Below, one piece after another: positions 28,414-35,687 of a stretch of 64,000 bases of DNA. The notes beneath the pieces were generated by a model. The model was not told the DNA's origin, did not search any database, and was given only the letters and a program-made list of their open reading frames with translations. Every line of letters starts with the position of its first letter. The first letter of the stretch is position 1. This DNA is from UBA1930 sp943371535 (GTDB lineage: Bacteria > Bacteroidota > Bacteroidia > Chitinophagales > Chitinophagaceae): the NCBI GenBank assembly GCA_943371535.1, contig CALRVE020000001.1, positions 62,001 through 126,000 on the forward strand. Reading direction: 5' to 3'. A program made the translations under genes and the position numbers.

Positions 28414-29775
28414 ATGAAATATTTATTGTTTTTTATAATCGGTGCTTTTACCTTTTTACAATCTTTTGCACAACCCAAAAAAGTAGTAGCCGATAAAATT
28501 ATTGGTCAGGTGGGCGATAAAATTATTCTTCGTTCAGATGTAATGAATGCCATTGCCGATTATAAACGTCAGGGTCAAGATGCTCAACTGCCTCCAAACC
28601 CAGAATGTGCATTTTTAGAAGGTCAGCTAATACAAAAAGCATTGGTATTGCAAGCCGAAAAAGATAGCTTGGTAGTAAGCGATGAAGAAATTGAAGCTGC
28701 ATTAGACAATCAAATTCGTGGTTTTATTCAAGCTTATGGTAGCAAAGAAATGCTAGAAGAAATTTCTGGCAGAACCATTTATCAATTGAAAGACGATTTT
28801 AGAGGTCCGTTTCGTGAAAAGAAAATGGCCGATCAAATGCGTAGTAAAATTGTAGATGTTGTAAAAATTACACCTAATGAAGTAAAAGCCTATTTCACTA
28901 AAATTCCGAAAGACAGTTTACCTTATTATGAAAGTGAAATTGAAGTAAGCCAAATTGTAAGTATTCCAAAATCGAATAAAGACGTAGATGAATATGTGAT
29001 TAAGCAGATGTACGAATACAAACGTCAGGTAGAAAATGGGGTTAAAAAGTTTGATGCATTGGCCAAGCAATTCTCAGAAGATCCAGGAAGTAAAGACAAT
29101 GGTGGTATGTACAATATCAATAGATCGGAAAAGTTTTGGGATAAAGATTTTTTAGCAGGTTGCTTTAGATTAAAAGAGGGTCAAATTTCTCCAGTTATTA
29201 AAACCAAATTTGGGTATCATATTATTCAAATGGTAAGCCGTGCAGGAGATGATGCAGTAATTAGACATATTTTAAGAATTCCACCCATTACAGACGATGA
29301 AATTGCTATTTCTAAGCAAAAGCTAGATACTGTAAGAAAAAGTATTGTAGCTGGAAAAATAAGTTTTGGAGAAGCTGTAAACAAATACAGCGATGATGAG
29401 GGCAGCAAATTTAATGGTGGTGCTTTAACAGGAAGAGATGGATCAACCTATATTACCATTGATGAATTGGATAAAGATTTAGTAGTAGCTATTAAAGATT
29501 TAAAAGTGGGTGAATACTCCAAACCACTCATTTTTGATGATAGAGGTGTAAAAAAAGTAAGAATTGTTTACCTAAAAACTAGAACAGAACCTCATCAGGA
29601 AAATTTGCGTGAAGATTATAATAAAGTTGCCGATAGAGCTTTAGACGAAAAACGTCAAACCACACTAGAAAAATGGTTTAAAGACCATTTACCCAAATAT
29701 TACATTACCATTGATAAAGAATTTGCCGATTGTAATAGCCTTGGCGATTGGTGGAAATATGCTGTAAATCGCTAA
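28414..29775 (+). CDS. SurA-like periplasmic peptidylprolyl isomerase
   Basis: This 453-residue protein has a signal peptide (MKYLLFFIIGAFTFLQSFAQ) and a SurA N-terminal helical chaperone domain beginning VADKIIGQVGDKIILRSDV. Two parvulin (PpiC) domains follow: one around 170-275, with FSEDPGSKDNGGMYN and FGYHIIQMV, and one around 280-385, with YSDDEGSKFNGGAL. It probably guides outer-membrane proteins through the periplasm. The size and order of domains match SurA, but Bacteroidota genomes carry several such paralogues, so a symbol is withheld. It is followed by its own terminator. Confidence 0.88.
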   Translation: MKYLLFFIIGAFTFLQSFAQPKKVVADKIIGQVGDKIILRSDVMNAIADYKRQGQDAQLPPNPECAFLEGQLIQKALVLQAEKDSLVVSDEEIEAALDNQIRGFIQAYGSKEMLEEISGRTIYQLKDDFRGPFREKKMADQMRSKIVDVVKITPNEVKAYFTKIPKDSLPYYESEIEVSQIVSIPKSNKDVDEYVIKQMYEYKRQVENGVKKFDALAKQFSEDPGSKDNGGMYNINRSEKFWDKDFLAGCFRLKEGQISPVIKTKFGYHIIQMVSRAGDDAVIRHILRIPPITDDEIAISKQKLDTVRKSIVAGKISFGEAVNKYSDDEGSKFNGGALTGRDGSTYITIDELDKDLVVAIKDLKVGEYSKPLIFDDRGVKKVRIVYLKTRTEPHQENLREDYNKVADRALDEKRQTTLEKWFKDHLPKYYITIDKEFADCNSLGDWWKYAVNR

Positions 29776-29788
29776 TAATCAACTTCTT

Positions 29789-29817
29789 AAATCCCGATTT
29801 TACAATCGGGATTTTTT
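29789..29817 (+). terminator. Terminator of SurA-like gene
   Basis: A perfect 11-bp stem, AAATCCCGATT pairing with AATCGGGATTT around TTAC, is followed by T residues, 14 bases after the stop. Confidence 0.85.
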
Positions 29818-29831
29818 AGTCAATAAATAAA

Positions 29832-29864
29832 TTTGGAAATTGCATGTACATACATGTATATTTG
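29832..29864 (+). promoter_or_regulatory. Promoter of marR gene 1
   Basis: TTTG at 29832-29835 and TATATTTG at 29857-29864 are separated by 21 bases. The predicted transcript begins about 4 bases before the ATG at 29875, so the message is nearly leaderless, and the in-frame upstream start at 29833 is ruled out. Confidence 0.75.
29843..29856. promoter_or_regulatory. MarR operator O1
   Basis: A perfect palindrome, CATGTA-CA-TACATG, fills the space between the -33 and -7 boxes of the marR promoter. The position is typical of a repressor site, so autoregulation is inferred. A 19-base stretch around it matches the second site at 30347 in 16 positions. Confidence 0.65.
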
Positions 29865-29874
29865 CTCTGTCAAT

Positions 29875-30333
29875 ATGAAATTAGAAGAAGCCATACAAAG
29901 CAAAAAATTTAAAAATGAAATGCATAAAGCAGGTTTAAACATCATGTACACTGCTTGGTGGCTAAAAACATTGGGTTATAAAGAGTTAAAAGAATTTGGT
30001 TTAACACATGAACAATACAATGTTTTAAGAATTTTAAAGGGCAAGCATCCCGAGCAAATGTGTGTAAAAGATATTGCTAGTAGAATGATAGAGAAAAACT
30101 CGAATGTGCCTAGAATCATTGACCGTTTGGAGGATAAAGAATGGGTAAAACGTTCTCAAGGTTGTGAAGATGCACGACAAACCGTAATGAGTTTAACCGA
30201 TGCAGGTTTGCAAATTTTAGAAACATCTACCAAACAATTAGATGCTATGTGGAATGGAGTAATGCCATTAAGTGAAACAGAAGCAAAAGCATTAAATGAA
30301 TTATTAGAAAAAATTACTACCGTAGAAAAGTAG
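29875..30333 (+). CDS. MarR-family transcriptional regulator 1
   Basis: This 152-residue winged-helix regulator has the MarR pattern: N-terminal dimerisation helix and the reader helix region LKGKHPEQMCVKDIASRM. The family segment NVPRIIDRLEDKEWVKRSQG covers the recognition helix and the start of the wing. The wing continues with CEDARQTVMSLTDAGLQIL. Its single Cys at MCVKDIA and another in QGCEDAR leave redox sensing possible but unproven. The start is set by the promoter directly upstream. The palindromes on both sides of the gene suggest it controls itself and the pirin genes that follow. Confidence 0.88.
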   Translation: MKLEEAIQSKKFKNEMHKAGLNIMYTAWWLKTLGYKELKEFGLTHEQYNVLRILKGKHPEQMCVKDIASRMIEKNSNVPRIIDRLEDKEWVKRSQGCEDARQTVMSLTDAGLQILETSTKQLDAMWNGVMPLSETEAKALNELLEKITTVEK

Positions 30334-30346
30334 ATTTTTTTTGAAC

Positions 30347-30370
30347 AAATACGTGTATATACATGTATTT
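30347..30370. promoter_or_regulatory. MarR operator O2 before pirin genes
   Basis: This 24-base palindrome has one mismatch; its core is CGTGTA-TA-TACATG. It begins 14 bases after the marR stop. A TTTG stands at 30340-30343 and a weak -7-like TATTTA lies inside the right arm, so it has the same placement within a promoter as the first operator. Confidence 0.6.
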
Positions 30371-30549
30371 AATGCTCGTCCCCTCCTTAGAGGGGCAAAC
30401 GATAACTTAAGGGGTGAAAAATGATTTTTGGGCTGGGTGAAAAGTTGCCCTTCGACCTCGCTAAGAATGAAATTGTAGTAAAGCAAAATCAACGTACAGC
30501 AACCCGTAACATATTTAAACAACGCTCAATATTAAAAAAAGGAGTTTTT

Positions 30550-31260
30550 ATGAAAACGATCTTACATAAAGCAAATACAAGAGGCCATGCAAATCATGGT
30601 TGGTTGAACAGTTACCACACATTCAGTTTTGCTGGTTATTATGAACCAAGCCGAATGAATTTTGGCACCTTACGAGTTTTAAACGATGATACAGTTGCAG
30701 GTGGAATGGGCTTTGGCAAACATCCACACGATAATATGGAAATTGTATCTATACCATTAAGTGGAGATTTAGAACACAACGATACTACCGGAAGACATGA
30801 AATTATTAAACAAGGCGATGTACAAATAATGAGTGCTGGCAGCGGTATTCAACATAGTGAAAAAAATGCCAACCACCACCAAGAAGTTAAGTTTTTACAA
30901 ATATGGGTAATGCCTGCTAAAAGAAATATTGAACCTCGATACGAACAGAAATCCTTTTTACCTGCCGATAGAAAAAACAAATTACAAACCGTTGTTGCTC
31001 CTGATGATGTAGAAGCAGTTTGGATTAACCAAAATGCATGGTTTAGCTTAGGTAATTTGGAAAAAGGAGTTGAAACCAATTATCATTTCCATAAAAAAGA
31101 AAGCGGTGTGTATGCTTTTGTGCTTAAAGGCGATGTTAGCATAAATGGTATTGCATTAAACGAACGTGACGGATTGGGCATTACAGAAATTGAAACACTA
31201 AATATTACTGCCGATAGCGATGCTGAATTGTTGTTAATGGAAGTACCAATGAAATTATAA
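30550..31260 (+). CDS. Pirin family protein 1
   Basis: Pirins are bicupin metal proteins; several have quercetin 2,3-dioxygenase activity, others act as regulators. This copy has 236 residues from the ATG at 30550. That start has an AAAGGAG ribosome site, unusual for this group; the open frame extends upstream to 30421 but through sequence resembling a dispersed repeat. Conserved metal ligands occur in KHPHDNMEIVS and in GSGIQHSEKN. The short form matches YhaK/YhhW-like pirins. It is the first gene after the second MarR operator and lies 51 bases before a second, longer pirin gene. Confidence 0.87.
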   Translation: MKTILHKANTRGHANHGWLNSYHTFSFAGYYEPSRMNFGTLRVLNDDTVAGGMGFGKHPHDNMEIVSIPLSGDLEHNDTTGRHEIIKQGDVQIMSAGSGIQHSEKNANHHQEVKFLQIWVMPAKRNIEPRYEQKSFLPADRKNKLQTVVAPDDVEAVWINQNAWFSLGNLEKGVETNYHFHKKESGVYAFVLKGDVSINGIALNERDGLGITEIETLNITADSDAELLLMEVPMKL

Positions 31261-31269
31261 TATAAAATG

Positions 31270-31299
31270 AATGTCACACTGAGCATATCGAAGTGTGAA
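31270..31299. repeat. Short palindromic repeat between pirin genes
   Basis: TCACACT and AGTGTGA form a 7-bp stem around GAGCATATCGA. The sequence is of the CTGAGC...TCGAAG type also seen at 33820-33850, and it would be translated if pirin 2 began at 31267; this supports the later start. Confidence 0.55.
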
Positions 31300-31311
31300 A
31301 AAAATAATACA

Positions 31312-32223
31312 ATGAACAATATAGAGAACAATACTTACACCCCTTCAGGGGATGGGGGCAAAGTGAGAGGTGTTAATAAAATAATTGGTGGTCGCCCCAT
31401 AAATGTTGGCAGCATTAAAGTGCAAGAATTATTGCCACACAATGGCGAATTTTTTAGTCCGTTTTTGGTTTTTCATCATGGAATAGCCAAATTAGATCCT
31501 CAAATTCCATTGGAAGAACAAGGTGTTGGTCCACATCCCCATAGAGGTTTTAGTGCTATCAGTTTTATTTATCGTGGTGGTGTACATCATAGAGATAGCA
31601 GAGGTAATAACCATAAAGTTTATGCAGGTGGCACACAATGGACGAGTGCTGGAATGGGCATCATTCACAGTGAACGTGTGCCTGAAGATATTTTTGATTG
31701 GGGTGGAGTACAAGAACTATTACAGGTTTGGGTAAATACACCAGCTGCTCATAAAATGGATCAACCAGCTTATTATCCAGCTACTGCTGAAGAAACACCC
31801 ACTATAAAAACTGAAGATGGTTTAACCATTGTTCGTGTACCAGCCGGAAATGTAAATGGCACAAAAGGCATTATTCCAACATTTACCAATGTAACTACAG
31901 CTATGGTAGAGATGAAAATTAGTGGAAGTTTTACATTCAATTTTAATACAACACACAACACATTGGTATATGTTTTAAAAGGAACTATTTCAATCAATAA
32001 TACCAATTCTGTTACTACCAAACAATTGGCATTAATGAATAAGGATGGTGAATCTTTCACCATTCATGCAACAGAAGATGCTATGTTATTTGTAGGCAGT
32101 GGAGAAATTATTCAAGAACCTATTGCAGCACATGGTCCTTTTGTAATGAACACACAAACTGAAATCATGGAAGCAGTGAGAGATTATCAAATGGGTAAAA
32201 TGGGTGTGTTGATTGAGGAATAA
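31312..32223 (+). CDS. Pirin family protein 2
   Basis: This is the longer pirin form, 303 residues from the ATG at 31312. Both cupin domains are visible. The first holds the metal-binding GPHPHRGFSAISFI and GMGIIHSERVPE motifs; the second begins near ATAEETPTIKTEDG and lacks the His cluster, as is usual. The start at 31267 is rejected because it would translate a palindromic repeat. With pirin 1 it probably forms an operon controlled by the upstream MarR protein; the substrate is not evident from sequence. Confidence 0.88.
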   Translation: MNNIENNTYTPSGDGGKVRGVNKIIGGRPINVGSIKVQELLPHNGEFFSPFLVFHHGIAKLDPQIPLEEQGVGPHPHRGFSAISFIYRGGVHHRDSRGNNHKVYAGGTQWTSAGMGIIHSERVPEDIFDWGGVQELLQVWVNTPAAHKMDQPAYYPATAEETPTIKTEDGLTIVRVPAGNVNGTKGIIPTFTNVTTAMVEMKISGSFTFNFNTTHNTLVYVLKGTISINNTNSVTTKQLALMNKDGESFTIHATEDAMLFVGSGEIIQEPIAAHGPFVMNTQTEIMEAVRDYQMGKMGVLIEE

Positions 32224-32543
32224 AAGCCCCTAACCCCCTAAAGCAGAAACTTTACCACAGAGCAAAGGAGAACACAAAGTATCACAAAGAAAATACTCAG
32301 TGAATCTCTTAAACTCCTTTACTCTGTGGTAAATAAAAAGCAAAACAATCATTCATAAACCTTTGCGTACGTTGCATTCTTTGCTTCGTTGCGTGAACCA
32401 AAAGTAAAAATTAAACATTCATAAACCTTTGCGTACGTTGCACTCGTTGCTTCGTTGCGTGAAACAAAAGTAAAAATTAAACATTCATAAACCTTTGCGT
32501 TCGTTGCATTCTTTGCTTCGTTGCGTGAAACAAAAAAACAATT
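32224..32543. other. Intergenic region with inverted and direct repeats
   Basis: This 320-base gap holds no gene. After the pirin stop an imperfect 20-bp inverted repeat (TTTACCACAGAGCAAAGGAG at about 32250 and its complement ending near 32333) could form a hairpin and end the pirin transcript. The remainder is the 66-bp tandem repeat listed separately. Confidence 0.65.
32350..32535. repeat. 66-bp tandem repeat, three copies
   Basis: Units start at 32350, 32416 and 32482 with CATTCATAAACCTTTGCG. The last is cut short by the yceI start region. Within each unit CTTTGCGT.CGTTGC and CTTTGCTTCGTTGC are internal near-repeats. Because 66 is a multiple of three, a minus-strand frame stays open for 83 codons; this is a consequence of the repeat, not a gene. 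Confidence 0.85.
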
Positions 32544-33071
32544 ATGGCAACTTACAAAATCGACGCAAGTCACAGTGAAATTACTTTTAAAGTAAAACAT
32601 TTAATGATTACCAATGTAACGGGTAGTTTTCAAAAATTTGATGCAACCTTAGAAGCTGCAGCAGCAGATTTCAGCGATGCAACAATTTCTTTTTCTGCCG
32701 ATGTAAACAGTATTAGCACCAACAATGAACAAAGAGACGGTCATTTAAAAAGTGATGATTTTTTTGCAGCCGAAAAATTTCCAACACTAAGTTTTACATC
32801 AACTTCTTTCACTAAAAAAAGCGATGATGCTTATGTTTTAGTAGGCGATTTAACCATTCGTGATGTAACCAAACAAGTAGAATTAGCAGTAGAATATGGT
32901 GGAACTGTAACTGATCCTTATGGACAAGTTAAAGCTGGTTTTGAAATCAATGGTAAAATCAATCGTAAAGAATTTGGCTTAGGCTGGGGTGCTGTAACTG
33001 AAGCTGGTGGTGTTGTAGTAAGCGATGAAGTGAAATTGCACTTGGGTGTACAAATGGTTAAACAAGCATAG
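32544..33071 (+). CDS. YceI family protein
   Basis: This 175-residue protein belongs to the YceI family, a lipocalin-like beta barrel that binds long isoprenoid or other hydrophobic ligands. It starts directly with MATYKIDASHSEITFKVKHL. It shows the typical features DGHLKSDDFFAAEKFPTLSFTS and a C-terminal INGKINRKEFGLGW. No signal peptide is present, so this copy is cytoplasmic, unlike E. coli YceI. YceI, pirin and MarR genes are often found together in Bacteroidota and may answer to the same inducer. A perfect terminator hairpin follows. Confidence 0.9.
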   Translation: MATYKIDASHSEITFKVKHLMITNVTGSFQKFDATLEAAAADFSDATISFSADVNSISTNNEQRDGHLKSDDFFAAEKFPTLSFTSTSFTKKSDDAYVLVGDLTIRDVTKQVELAVEYGGTVTDPYGQVKAGFEINGKINRKEFGLGWGAVTEAGGVVVSDEVKLHLGVQMVKQA

Positions 33072-33084
33072 AATCAAATAAAGA

Positions 33085-33138
33085 AGAAACAAATTAATAG
33101 GAACATAAACAATACACTTATTAATTTGTTTCTCTTTT
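33085..33138 (+). terminator. Terminator of yceI-like gene
   Basis: A perfect 15-bp stem, AGAAACAAATTAATA with its complement at 33119-33133, encloses 19 bases and is followed by CTTTTT. Confidence 0.75.
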
Positions 33139-33217
33139 TACTCTGAGTTATAAGTAGAGGTATGAAATGCTAATATATAAAAATAGCAACCCAATACTTC
33201 GTTTTAAAATATACAAA

Positions 33218-33766
33218 ATGAACATAGAAATAATTAGTGGAAGCCCAAGAACAGCTAGTGTTACCAACAGATTGGCGATATTTTTAGAAAAAGAATTGAA
33301 AAAAAAGTCAAATCATAATATTGGATTGATAGACGTAAGAGACTGGAATTTAGGCTTACTGAACAACGTTTTTAGTAGTGTAGAAAAAACGCCACAAGAA
33401 TTTAAGCCTTTGGCCGAAAGAATGTTTGCAGCCGATGCTTTTGTAATTGTAACACCCGAATACAATGGAAGCTATTCACCTGCATTGCAAAATTTATTAG
33501 ATCATTTCCCTAAACAAAGCAGAAAGGCGTTTGCTATTGCAACAGCAAGTACAGGAGGTTTAGGTGGTGCAAGAAGCAGCCAACAAACTTTATTATTGGT
33601 ACCTGCTTTATTTGGTATTGCCTCTCCTTATTTATTAATTACCCCGTTTATAGATAAAAAGTTTAATCAAGAAGGGGATTTATTAGATGAAACTTTTAGA
33701 CCAGCAGTTAACACATTTGTGAATGAGTTTTTATGGTTGGCAGAGAGTTTACAAGGGAATAAATAA
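33218..33766 (+). CDS. NADPH-dependent FMN reductase family protein
   Basis: This 182-residue flavodoxin-like protein starts with IEIISGSPRTASVTNRLA, whose GSPR loop binds the FMN phosphate. The segment FVIVTPEYNGSYSPALQNLLDHFP carries the family PEYN motif, and ATASTGGLGGARSSQQ is the second flavin loop. The start at 33218 is chosen because it places the beta strand at the N terminus; the open frame reaches back to 33167. It probably reduces flavins or quinones with NAD(P)H. Its last base lies at the edge of a transposon-like element. Confidence 0.88.
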   Translation: MNIEIISGSPRTASVTNRLAIFLEKELKKKSNHNIGLIDVRDWNLGLLNNVFSSVEKTPQEFKPLAERMFAADAFVIVTPEYNGSYSPALQNLLDHFPKQSRKAFAIATASTGGLGGARSSQQTLLLVPALFGIASPYLLITPFIDKKFNQEGDLLDETFRPAVNTFVNEFLWLAESLQGNK

Positions 33767-33768
33767 TT

Positions 33769-34147
33769 GAAGTTGTTTAGACTTTTGAATCTATAAATTT
33801 TTCAATTAGTAAAACTGTCAGCCTGAGCCGATAGCTATCGGCTTGTCGAAGGCGATTGTTGAGAAACTTGCCCATTTTCAACGGTTTCGACAATTTGCCA
33901 ATGACAGATATTGTAAATCATTGAAAAACATTTGTAAACAAATGATTTTTTTATTGCCACGTATGCACGGATTAGCACGGAGTATATAATAATCAATATC
34001 AACGAATCCGTGATTTTCCGTGCATCCGTGGCAATAATGTCATTTTCAAAATGTTTTTCTGCGAAGCAGAAATTGTTTACTCAACCTGATAGCTCGATTA
34101 CCTTCTATTGCTTTTATTATCAAAATAGTAAAAGTCTAAACAAATTC
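33769..34147. mobile_element. MITE-like element A
   Basis: This 379-base element has no coding capacity. The 18-bp ends GAAGTTGTTTAGACTTTT and the complement of AAAAGTCTAAACAAATTC are inverted repeats with two mismatches. It is flanked by a direct ATT (33766-33768 and 34148-34150), as for a 3-bp target duplication. The inside holds a 16-bp perfect palindrome GCCGATAGCTATCGGC, a segment of about 55 bases with TTGTCGAA/TTTCGACAA ends, and a core shared with element B but in the opposite orientation. The gap 33767-34197 contains little else. Confidence 0.75.
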
Positions 34148-34197
34148 ATTCTCTACTTCTCAATTAATCCTTTAAAGTAAAAGAAAGAAACAACAAT

Positions 34198-34590
34198 TTA
34201 TTTCCTAAGCAACTTCATCTCTACAAATACCAATGTTCCTATTACAATTATTTCTCCAATAAAATAGAATAGTCCAAGAGTGGTTACTGTTTCTTGGTAA
34301 TAGAATAAAACGCCAAAGGTTGTTAAACAATATATTGTATTAGCTGCAATAATGATTTTTAGAAAATCTTGCCAATGATGTTTTAATAAAAAGAAGCAAC
34401 TGATTGAATAGATACAAAAAACAAATGCAATCACCGAAAGAGGTATCAAAACTTCCGATGCCACCCCAATATATTCATTGAATGGATTTAAGATAAAGTA
34501 AATAATCAATGCAGTAACCAATGCACCAACACCATCAATAAAAAAAATATTCTTTGGTTTTATTTGCAATGCGTCAAATAAATATTGCAT
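34198..34590 (-). CDS. Small integral membrane protein
   Basis: This 130-residue protein has four hydrophobic segments, at about 17-36, 44-68, 77-97 and 102-122, and ends in a basic KLLRK. The N terminus (MQYLFDALQIKPKNIFFIDG) is probably cytoplasmic. I do not recognise the family; the size and topology recall small uncharacterised membrane proteins of Bacteroidota. It lies alone between a MITE-like element and the pseudouridine synthase gene, with about 100 bases to the latter. Confidence 0.65.
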   Translation of the reverse strand: MQYLFDALQIKPKNIFFIDGVGALVTALIIYFILNPFNEYIGVASEVLIPLSVIAFVFCIYSISCFFLLKHHWQDFLKIIIAANTIYCLTTFGVLFYYQETVTTLGLFYFIGEIIVIGTLVFVEMKLLRK

Positions 34591-34695
34591 AAAAGTTGGT
34601 TTACAACTAAATAATTAGCAAAATATAGTAATCATTCATTGCAATTGTTATGGGTACAATTTTTAACTTTTCTATTGTAATTTAATCAGCATAAA

Positions 34696-35433
34696 CTACT
34701 CATCCATGCCATCAACACCATCAGCAGTTTTACTAGAGTTGGCAACCAATTCTTGAATAGTAGATAATTCTTGTGGAGTAAAATAACGCCAACTACCCGG
34801 TTGCAAGCCTGTTAATTTTATATGCATAATTCTAATACGCTTTAGTGAAGTAACATAATAATCTAACGCTTCACACATACGTCGAATTTGTCTATTTAAG
34901 CCTTGTGTAAGAATAATTTTAAACGTTCGAGGTCCTTGTTGTTGTACAAAACAATTTTGTGTAACTGTACCTAAAATACGTACACCACTACGCATTCTAT
35001 TAATAAAATCAGGCGTAATGGGTTTATCTACACTTACAATGTATTCTTTTTCGTGGTTGTTACCAGCTCTGAGAATTTTATTAACGATATCGCCATCATT
35101 GGTTAAAAAAATTAATCCTTCAGAGCGTTTGTCTAAACGACCAATAGGAAAAATTCGAGTTTTAAAATTGATGAAATCAATGATATTGGTTTTGTCGTTT
35201 GTATCGGTTGTACAAGTAACGCCTTTGGGCTTATTCAGCATAATGTAAACAGAAGCTTTCTTCTTTTTCAAAGGTTCTCCATCTATTAATACCACATCTT
35301 TATCGGTAACTCTGGTTCCTTTAAAAGCATCTTCTCCATTCACAGTTACACGGCATTGAGCAATGTATTCATCGGCTTCTCTTCTTGAGCAAAATCCTGT
35401 TTCGCTAATGTATTTATTTAAACTAATATCCAT
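34696..35433 (-). CDS. rluF: 23S rRNA pseudouridine synthase (RluF-like)
   Basis: The 245-residue enzyme has an N-terminal S4 RNA-binding domain (SLNKYISETGFCSRREADEY). The catalytic domain of the RsuA/RluB/E/F family carries the active-site Asp in GRLDKRSEGL near residue 97. The downstream signature GLNRQIRRMCEALDYYVTSLKRIRI is close to that of RluF, which modifies U2604 of 23S rRNA. Assignment to RluF rather than RluB is by similarity of these motifs and is fairly confident. It ends in an acidic tail (DGVDGMDE). Confidence 0.83.
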   Translation of the reverse strand: MDISLNKYISETGFCSRREADEYIAQCRVTVNGEDAFKGTRVTDKDVVLIDGEPLKKKKASVYIMLNKPKGVTCTTDTNDKTNIIDFINFKTRIFPIGRLDKRSEGLIFLTNDGDIVNKILRAGNNHEKEYIVSVDKPITPDFINRMRSGVRILGTVTQNCFVQQQGPRTFKIILTQGLNRQIRRMCEALDYYVTSLKRIRIMHIKLTGLQPGSWRYFTPQELSTIQELVANSSKTADGVDGMDE

Positions 35434-35528
35434 GTAGGTGGCAAATGTAGTTGTAATTACAAAAAAAGTTGACCATTGATACGACTGCCGAAATTATACA
35501 CCCGATTGAAACGGAAAGCCCACAAACC

Positions 35529-35554
35529 CCGCCAATGGTTTTTAACCTTGGCGG
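35529..35554. repeat. Palindromic intergenic repeat before PurF-like gene
   Basis: A 7-bp stem CCGCCAA/TTGGCGG continues past one bulge into GGTT/AACC with a 3-base loop. It is notably GC-rich against its surroundings and is followed by CGGTTGAGGACTTGTAG, a string resembling dispersed repeats of Chitinophagaceae. Confidence 0.55.
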
Positions 35555-35687
35555 CGGTTGAGGACTTGTAGTGAAAAGCGGGACTGCAGTACATTATTTA
35601 ACTAGAGTTGGTGTTCAAAAAAATTACTCCATATTTGCACTTTGATAGCATAGAAAATAGTCTATTTTCTGCAAACATTTTACAACA

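Noticed and set aside
30421..30549. N-terminal extension of pirin 1
   Set aside because: It contains repeat-like CTTCGACCTCGCT sequence, and a strong AAAGGAG site precedes the ATG at 30550.
31267..31311. N-terminal extension of pirin 2
   Set aside because: It translates a palindromic repeat; the cupin domain is complete without it.
32224..32543. Repeat array as a CRISPR
   Set aside because: The units are contiguous 66-bp copies without variable spacers.
32349..32600. 83-codon minus-strand frame with a repeated VYECLIFTF-type sequence
   Set aside because: It is the translated 66-bp tandem repeat and overlaps the start of the YceI gene.
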